Shown: piece by piece, positions 39,846 through 44,331 of the stretch
Numbering within the stretch: position 1 is the stretch's first letter
Layout: each line of letters opens with the position of its first letter
Assembly: GCA_038251315.1 (NCBI GenBank)
Contig: JBBSBK010000020.1
Span: 1-44,331, forward strand
Source of the DNA: JBBKXP01 sp038251315
GTDB lineage: Bacteria > Pseudomonadota > Alphaproteobacteria > Rhodobacterales > Rhodobacteraceae
Length of the DNA: 44,331 bases
Reading direction: 5' to 3'
Translations under genes and position numbers: made by a program
Notes under the pieces: model-generated
What the model was told of the DNA's origin: nothing
Databases searched by the model: none
What the model saw: only the letters and a program-made list of their open reading frames with translations

Positions 39846-41183
39846 ATGCCTGACATTCTGATCCGCCACGCCGACACGATTCTGACGATGGACGACGCGG
39901 GCAGCGAACCGACCCGTGCAGATATCCTGATCCGGGGCGGGGTGATTGCCGCTGTCGGTGTCAACCTGGATGCGCCCGGAGCGACCGAGTTGAGCGCCCA
40001 AGGCTGCGTCGTCACCCCCGGCCTCGTCAACACGCACCATCACCTGTACCAGACCCTGACCCGCGCTGTGCCGGGCGGACAGGACGCGTTGCTGTTCGGC
40101 TGGTTGCAGACGCTTTACCCGATCTGGGCGCGGTTTGGCCCCGACGAGATGTTCACCTCGGCCCAGATCGGGTTGGCCGAACTGGCGCTGTCGGGATGTT
40201 CGCTGACGTCCGATCACCTGTATCTGTTCCCCAATGGATCGCGGCTGGACGACACCATCGCCGCCGCCGCCGATGTTGGGTTGAGATTTCACCCGACACG
40301 CGGCGCGATGAGCATCGGGGAAAGCGATGGCGGGTTGCCGCCCGACGCGCTGGTTGAAACCGATCGCGGGATCCTTGACGACTGCATCCGCGTCATCGAC
40401 GCCCATCACGACGGGTCCGAGGGCTCGATGTGCAGGGTCGGCATCGCGCCTTGTTCGCCTTTTTCGGTCAGCCGCGATCTGATGCGCGAGGCGGCACTGC
40501 TGGCCCGTGACAAGGGCGTGATGCTGCACACCCACTTGGCCGAAAACGACGAGGATATCGCCTATTCGCTGGCCAAATTCGGCTGCCGTCCGGGGCAATA
40601 TGCTGAGGATCTGGGCTGGACCGGACCCGATGTGTGGCACGCGCATTGCGTGAAGTTGGACGCGTACGAGATTGGGCTATTTGCGACATCCAGAACCGGC
40701 GTCGCACATTGCCCCAGTTCCAACTGTCGCCTTGGATCGGGGATCGCGCCGATCCGCGCCATGCGTGATGCAGGCGTGCGCGTCGGTCTGGGCGTTGACG
40801 GATCGGCCAGTAATGACGTGGGTAATCTGGTGGCCGAGGCGCGCCAAGCCATGCTGTTGCAGAGGGTCGCCAATGGTGCCGACGCGATGAGCGCACGCGA
40901 GGCCCTGTGGATCGCCACCCGTGGCGGGGCGCAGGTGCTGGGGCGCGACGACTGCGGTCTGATTGCCGTGGGAAAACGCGCCGATATCGCGATCTGGGAT
41001 GTCAGCGGAATCGATTCTGCGGGCAGTTGGGACAAGGCCGCACTGTTGCTGGCGGGGCCGACCCGCGTGCGCGATCTGTTCGTCGAAGGGCGGCAGGTCG
41101 TAGCGGACGGGCAGTTGACCACGGTCGACCTGTCCCAAGCAATCTCCCGCCAGAACCTTCTCGCGCAACGACTCGCCGACTGA
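39846..41183 (+). CDS. 8-oxoguanine deaminase / related amidohydrolase
   Basis: This 445-residue metal-dependent amidohydrolase probably deaminates an oxidised or modified purine. It has the zinc-binding NTHHHL (residues 63-68), HTHLAENDED in the middle, HAHCVKL, and GVDGSASND with the catalytic Asp. The last motif and the length fit the 8-oxoguanine deaminase / hydroxydechloroatrazine ethylaminohydrolase branch, as distinct from guanine deaminase, which is also present in this window (41761-43050). A strong AAAAGGGG ribosome-binding site precedes the ATG. The 157 bp upstream show only a small hairpin, CCACC...GGTGG near 39810. Confidence 0.85.
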   Translation: MPDILIRHADTILTMDDAGSEPTRADILIRGGVIAAVGVNLDAPGATELSAQGCVVTPGLVNTHHHLYQTLTRAVPGGQDALLFGWLQTLYPIWARFGPDEMFTSAQIGLAELALSGCSLTSDHLYLFPNGSRLDDTIAAAADVGLRFHPTRGAMSIGESDGGLPPDALVETDRGILDDCIRVIDAHHDGSEGSMCRVGIAPCSPFSVSRDLMREAALLARDKGVMLHTHLAENDEDIAYSLAKFGCRPGQYAEDLGWTGPDVWHAHCVKLDAYEIGLFATSRTGVAHCPSSNCRLGSGIAPIRAMRDAGVRVGLGVDGSASNDVGNLVAEARQAMLLQRVANGADAMSAREALWIATRGGAQVLGRDDCGLIAVGKRADIAIWDVSGIDSAGSWDKAALLLAGPTRVRDLFVEGRQVVADGQLTTVDLSQAISRQNLLAQRLAD

Positions 41184-41335
41184 AAGAGTGTCGGATTCGT
41201 TTTGCACGTCCAGGTTGTATACACTGGGCAGCTATTGGCCTAAGAAGTATCACGTACAGGACATAATTTTGCCGATCTTCCGGGCCAAACGGGTGTAGGA
41301 TTGTCAATATACACCTGCATCCCCCAGGAGGCACC

Positions 41336-41764
41336 ATGATAAAAGCATTGACCGTTGTCGTCGCCCTATGCGCGACACCCTTCGCCGCCGCTGCGCTTTC
41401 CATTAACACTGTCGATCAGATGCTGAACACAGTGCGGTCAAACAATGGTGTCGCCAGCTTGCAAGCTGACCAGCGCCTGATGGCCACGGCGCAGTCACAT
41501 GCGCAGGACATGGCCACAAACGGCTATTTCTCGCACATTGGCCGTAACGGATCGAACGTCATGCAACGCATACACGTGCAGGGTTACAACGCCTGCTTTG
41601 CCGCTGAAAACATTGCTTGGGGTCAACACTCGGAATCCGAGGTCATGCAGGCTTGGATCAATTCGCCGGGCCACCAGCACAACAACGTCAGTCCCCGCGC
41701 TGTCGCCTACGGTGTTGGCAATGTCGGCGACGTTTGGGTTCTGGTGTTCGGGCGGCCCTGCTAA
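41336..41764 (+). CDS. CAP/SCP-domain secreted protein
   Basis: The 142-residue protein has a signal peptide (MIKALTVVVALCATPFAAAA), then a CAP domain of about 120 residues. It contains the helix ATAQSHAQDMATNGYFSHIG, the CAP-typical ENIAWG, and the AWINSPGHQHNNV segment with the paired His. Two Cys (NACFAAEN and the final GRPC) could form a disulfide. CAP proteins bind sterols, lipids or partner proteins, and no role can be given here. CAGGAGG precedes the ATG. The 152 bp upstream contain no gene. It converges on guaD with a 4-bp overlap. Confidence 0.88.
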   Translation: MIKALTVVVALCATPFAAAALSINTVDQMLNTVRSNNGVASLQADQRLMATAQSHAQDMATNGYFSHIGRNGSNVMQRIHVQGYNACFAAENIAWGQHSESEVMQAWINSPGHQHNNVSPRAVAYGVGNVGDVWVLVFGRPC

Positions 41765-43050
41765 AGCGCCTGCTTCCCCGCCACCCAGACCGCCCGGATC
41801 GCCCGGTCGTCGCCCATCATGATGGTCGGGAACAGCGCGTCCCAGATATCGCCCGCCCGCGCGGTGCGCTGGGCGATCGCTGGGGTCGATCCCAGATCGA
41901 GGATCGCGAGGTCGGCCATTGCGCCGACCCCCAGATGCCCGATTCGCCCGCCCATATGCAACGCCCGCGCCGACCCTTCGGTGGCCAGCCACATCAGGTG
42001 CGCCGGGTGCAGGGATGTGCCGCGCAGTTGCGCAATCTCATAGGCCGCCGCCATCGTGCGCAGCATCGAAAACGACGACCCGCCGCCGGTGTCGGTGGCC
42101 AGCCCTACCCGGATGCCCTGCGCCTTGATGCCCGCCATGTCGAACAGGCCTGACCCGATGAACGTGTTCGACGTCGGGCAATGCACCAGTGCCGCGCCCA
42201 CCTCGGCCAGCCGTGCCCGTTCCCGGTCGTTCAGATAGATCGCGTGGCCATACAGCCCCTTTTCGCCCAGCAGGTCGGCGGATTCGTAGGTGTCGAGGTA
42301 ATCGCGCGCCTGCGGATGCAGCCCCCGCACCCAATCAAGTTCGGGCAGTTGTTCGGACAGATGCGTCTGCATCAGGCAATCGGGATATTCCTGCCACAGC
42401 GCCCCCAGTGCATGCATCTGTTCGCGGGTCGAGGTCGGGGTGAACCGGGGTGTGATTGCATAACTGGCGCGACCCTGACCATGCCACTTTCGCAGCAGCG
42501 CCTTGCTGTCGTCATAGGCACTTTGCGCCGTGTCCAGCAGCCCGGCGGGCGCATTGCGGTCCATGCACGTCTTGCCCGCGACGACGGCCATGTTGCGGTG
42601 CGCTGCCGCCTCGAAAAACGCATCGACCGATCCGGGATGAATCGTGCAGAAACTGGTCAGCGTGGTGGTCCCGTGCGCCAGCGCCAGGTCCAGCGTGCGC
42701 CCCGCCACATCTTCGGCATAAGCCTTGTCGGCAAACCGCATTTCTTCGGGGAACGTGTACGTGTTCAGCCAGTCGATCAGTTGTTTGCCCCAACTCGCGA
42801 TCATCCCGGTCTGCGGATAATGCATGTGGGCATCGACGAAACCGGCCGAAATCAAGGCGTCACCATAGTCTGTGACCGGCACCTGTGGATGCGCGGCCCG
42901 CAACCTGTCAGCCCCGCCCACGGCCGCAATCCGACCGTCGGCGACCAGCACGGCCCCGCGACTGTCGTGCTGCGTCACATCCTGCCAGTCGGTCAGGAAC
43001 GGGTCGCCAGAAAACCCGAGGGTCTGGCCAATGATAAGGTGTATCGTCAT
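41761..43050 (-). CDS. guaD: Guanine deaminase
   Basis: Guanine deaminase converts guanine to xanthine and ammonia. The 429 residues carry the amidohydrolase zinc motifs FVDAHMHYPQTGMI (His-x-His, about residues 72-77), LMQTHLSEQLPELDWV and GLATDTGGGSSFSM with the metal-binding Asp. The motif set, including NTFIGSGLFDM, is typical of bacterial GuaD. No xanthine dehydrogenase gene is visible, so the rest of the pathway must lie elsewhere. It diverges from the DUF6958 gene across 94 bp. The neighbouring 8-oxoguanine deaminase suggests purine salvage or breakdown as a theme. Confidence 0.94.
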   Translation of the reverse strand: MTIHLIIGQTLGFSGDPFLTDWQDVTQHDSRGAVLVADGRIAAVGGADRLRAAHPQVPVTDYGDALISAGFVDAHMHYPQTGMIASWGKQLIDWLNTYTFPEEMRFADKAYAEDVAGRTLDLALAHGTTTLTSFCTIHPGSVDAFFEAAAHRNMAVVAGKTCMDRNAPAGLLDTAQSAYDDSKALLRKWHGQGRASYAITPRFTPTSTREQMHALGALWQEYPDCLMQTHLSEQLPELDWVRGLHPQARDYLDTYESADLLGEKGLYGHAIYLNDRERARLAEVGAALVHCPTSNTFIGSGLFDMAGIKAQGIRVGLATDTGGGSSFSMLRTMAAAYEIAQLRGTSLHPAHLMWLATEGSARALHMGGRIGHLGVGAMADLAILDLGSTPAIAQRTARAGDIWDALFPTIMMGDDRAIRAVWVAGKQAL

Positions 43051-43144
43051 GGTCGCGACCTTAACAGGTCATTTGTGCAGGTAAATCGGGGTTTTGGCGG
43101 TGCAGTTTCGTGCTAATCTTGGAAATTGAACAAAGGAGGCCGCG

Positions 43145-43447
43145 ATGTCCAAGGTCGAAATCCAGAACGTCCTGCAACCCGGCAAGACCTACCGGGTCGA
43201 CACTGCCAAATTCAACGCGATGAGGGAAGCGGTGCTGCTGGCCCTGCCCGAGGGCACACCGGGTCTGACGGTCGCCGAGCTGCGTGCGGCCCTTGATCCG
43301 CACCTGTCGCAGGCACATTTCCCCGGTGGAGAAAAAGCCGGCTGGTGGCTGAAAGCCGTGCAGCTTGACCAAGAGGCCAAGGGCGTCATTGCGCGCACGG
43401 ACAGTAAACCTCTGCGGTTCCACCGAACCCAGGCCACCTCTGCCTGA
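43145..43447 (+). CDS. DUF6958 family protein
   Basis: This is a small soluble protein of 100 residues. It has the pattern I associate with DUF6958: VQPGKTYRVDTAKFNAMR-like N terminus (here VLQPGKTYRVDTAKFNAMR), LTVAELRAALDPHLS, FPGGEKAGWWLKAVQLDQEA, and the closing PLRFHR. The AELRAAL...GWWLKAVQLDQEAKGVI region looks like a small winged-helix-like fold, but no DNA-binding evidence is available. AAGGAGG precedes the ATG. It lies divergent from guaD and 74 bp ahead of mgtE. Function is unknown. Confidence 0.7.
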   Translation: MSKVEIQNVLQPGKTYRVDTAKFNAMREAVLLALPEGTPGLTVAELRAALDPHLSQAHFPGGEKAGWWLKAVQLDQEAKGVIARTDSKPLRFHRTQATSA

Positions 43448-43521
43448 ATGGCCACACTTTCCCCGGTTGTGACCTGCCGGGGTTGGTCTATGGTGCGCCA
43501 AATTCGGCAGCGGAGGGCAGC

Positions 43522-44331
43522 ATGGACGTCGAGCTTGACCTGATCGCACCCGACGCCGACGATGAAGAAGCCTTCGGCATCACCGACCGGTTGGTGGCCG
43601 AAGTGCTGGCAGCAGTCGAAGCACAGGATGCGCCCACCGTCGAAACCCTGCTCGACCCGCTGCACCCCGCCGACATCGCCCACCTGATCGAACTGATCGA
43701 CAACCGCGACCGCCGTGCCCTGCTGCTGTTGTGGAAGGGCGGGATGGACGGCGACATCCTGTCCGAACTCGACGACGGCCTGCGCGACGAAATCATCCAA
43801 AGCCTGGCCCCCGCCGAACTGGCCGAGGCGGTGCGCGACCTCGAATCCGACGACGTGGTCGATCTGGTCGAATATCTGGACGACGAACAGCAAGAGGCGG
43901 TGCTGGATGCCCTTGCCGCCCCCGAACGGGCCGCCGTGGAAAAGGCGCTGGCCTATCCCGAAGAATCCGCCGGGCGCCACATGCAGATCGAGATCGTGCG
44001 CGCCCCCGAACATTGGAGCGTGGGCGAGACGATTGATTATCTGCGATCCGACGTCGATCTGCCCGACCAGTTCTATCACATCATCCTTGTCGATCCGCGC
44101 CTGAAGGCAGTCGGTTACGTTACCCTTGGGCGGCTGTTGTCATCCAAACGGGCCATCAAATTGCGCGATATTGCCGAGGACAGTTTTCGCACTTTTGCGG
44201 TCGATCAACCGGCGTCCGAAGTTGCCTATGCCTTCAACCACTACCACCTGATTTCCGCGCCCGTGGTTGACGCCGATGACCGGCTGGTCGGGGTCATCAC
44301 GATCGACGATGCGATGACCCTGCTGGACGAA
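43522..44331 (+). CDS. mgtE: Magnesium transporter MgtE, 3' end beyond the window
   Basis: MgtE is a Mg2+ channel gated by cytoplasmic N and CBS domains. The 270 visible residues hold the N domain, made of acidic repeats such as HPADIAHLIELI, LAPAELAEAVRDLESDDVV and LVEYLDDEQQEAVLDAL. The first CBS domain begins after EESAGRHMQIE. The second begins about DSFRTFAVDQPASEVAYAF, and the membrane part lies beyond the end. The usual family reading of SAG-x-x-M is SAGRLM; here His replaces that Leu, which may be a neutral variation. GGAGG precedes the ATG. Confidence 0.92.
   Translation, partial: MDVELDLIAPDADDEEAFGITDRLVAEVLAAVEAQDAPTVETLLDPLHPADIAHLIELIDNRDRRALLLLWKGGMDGDILSELDDGLRDEIIQSLAPAELAEAVRDLESDDVVDLVEYLDDEQQEAVLDALAAPERAAVEKALAYPEESAGRHMQIEIVRAPEHWSVGETIDYLRSDVDLPDQFYHIILVDPRLKAVGYVTLGRLLSSKRAIKLRDIAEDSFRTFAVDQPASEVAYAFNHYHLISAPVVDADDRLVGVITIDDAMTLLDE

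Noticed and set aside
1..44331. CRISPR array, prophage, integron, complete insertion sequence, rRNA or tRNA genes
   Set aside because: I saw no regularly spaced repeats, phage structural or integrase genes, transposase genes, or cloverleaf-like RNA sequences.

Overview
The window is about 44 kb of high-GC, gene-dense bacterial chromosome. It looks like an alphaproteobacterium of the order Rhodobacterales (Roseobacter/Paracoccaceae type). The signs are a short prolyl-tRNA synthetase without the editing insert next to a single LolC/E-type permease and LolD, an HdaA-ppk-ppx run, a pccB...pccA-mcm propionate locus with small lipoprotein genes inside it, a choline sulfate/choline cluster (betABCI with choXWV), and CtrA-type TTAA-N7-TTAAC sites. 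This assignment rests on gene families and gene order that I recognise, not on any search.

Layout. 1-1.7 kb: 3' part of an HExxH protein, a cytochrome c lipoprotein and a DUF3047 protein. 1.9-6.1 kb (minus strand): proS, a ThuA-like gene and the lipoprotein-export pair lolC/E-lolD. 6.2-11.9 kb (plus strand): AI-2E-family permease, hdaA, polyphosphate kinase and Ppx/GppA phosphatase. 12.0-16.7 kb: accessory-looking genes (secreted protein, EEP-family nuclease/phosphatase, TerB-DnaJ protein, GNAT, VOC protein, NhaA). This stretch is punctuated by three copies of a palindromic MITE-like repeat. 16.7-25.4 kb: propionyl-CoA to succinyl-CoA locus (mcm, pccA, pccB) with three small lipoprotein genes, a 114-residue unknown and a DUF6497-like gene between the carboxylase subunits. 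25.5-27.9 kb: Bcr/CflA efflux pump, CoxG/SRPBCC protein and a secreted SNase-fold nuclease with CtrA-like sites upstream. 27.9-36.1 kb: choline-O-sulfate and choline uptake and oxidation to glycine betaine, two divergent operons around one palindromic operator. 36.1-44.3 kb: DMT transporter, YebC-family regulator, SLC13/RCK transporter, 8-oxoguanine deaminase, CAP protein, guanine deaminase, DUF6958 protein and the 5' part of mgtE.

How the parts work together. The bet/cho block imports choline and desulfates choline-O-sulfate, then oxidises choline through betaine aldehyde to glycine betaine. BetI sits between the two arms. The pcc/mcm block carries propionyl-CoA to methylmalonyl-CoA and on to succinyl-CoA; an epimerase gene is not in the window. 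hdaA, ppk and ppx join replication-initiation control and polyphosphate turnover in one plus-strand run. The two deaminases near the right end point to purine salvage or breakdown.

I found no phage, CRISPR array, rRNA, tRNA or complete insertion sequence. I see no clear undescribed multi-gene system. The most interesting non-genic signals are the MITE-like family (two 102-bp copies in inverted orientation plus a 40-bp remnant), a second dispersed hairpin element present three times, a strong terminator only about 30 bp before pccA, and the CtrA-like cluster.
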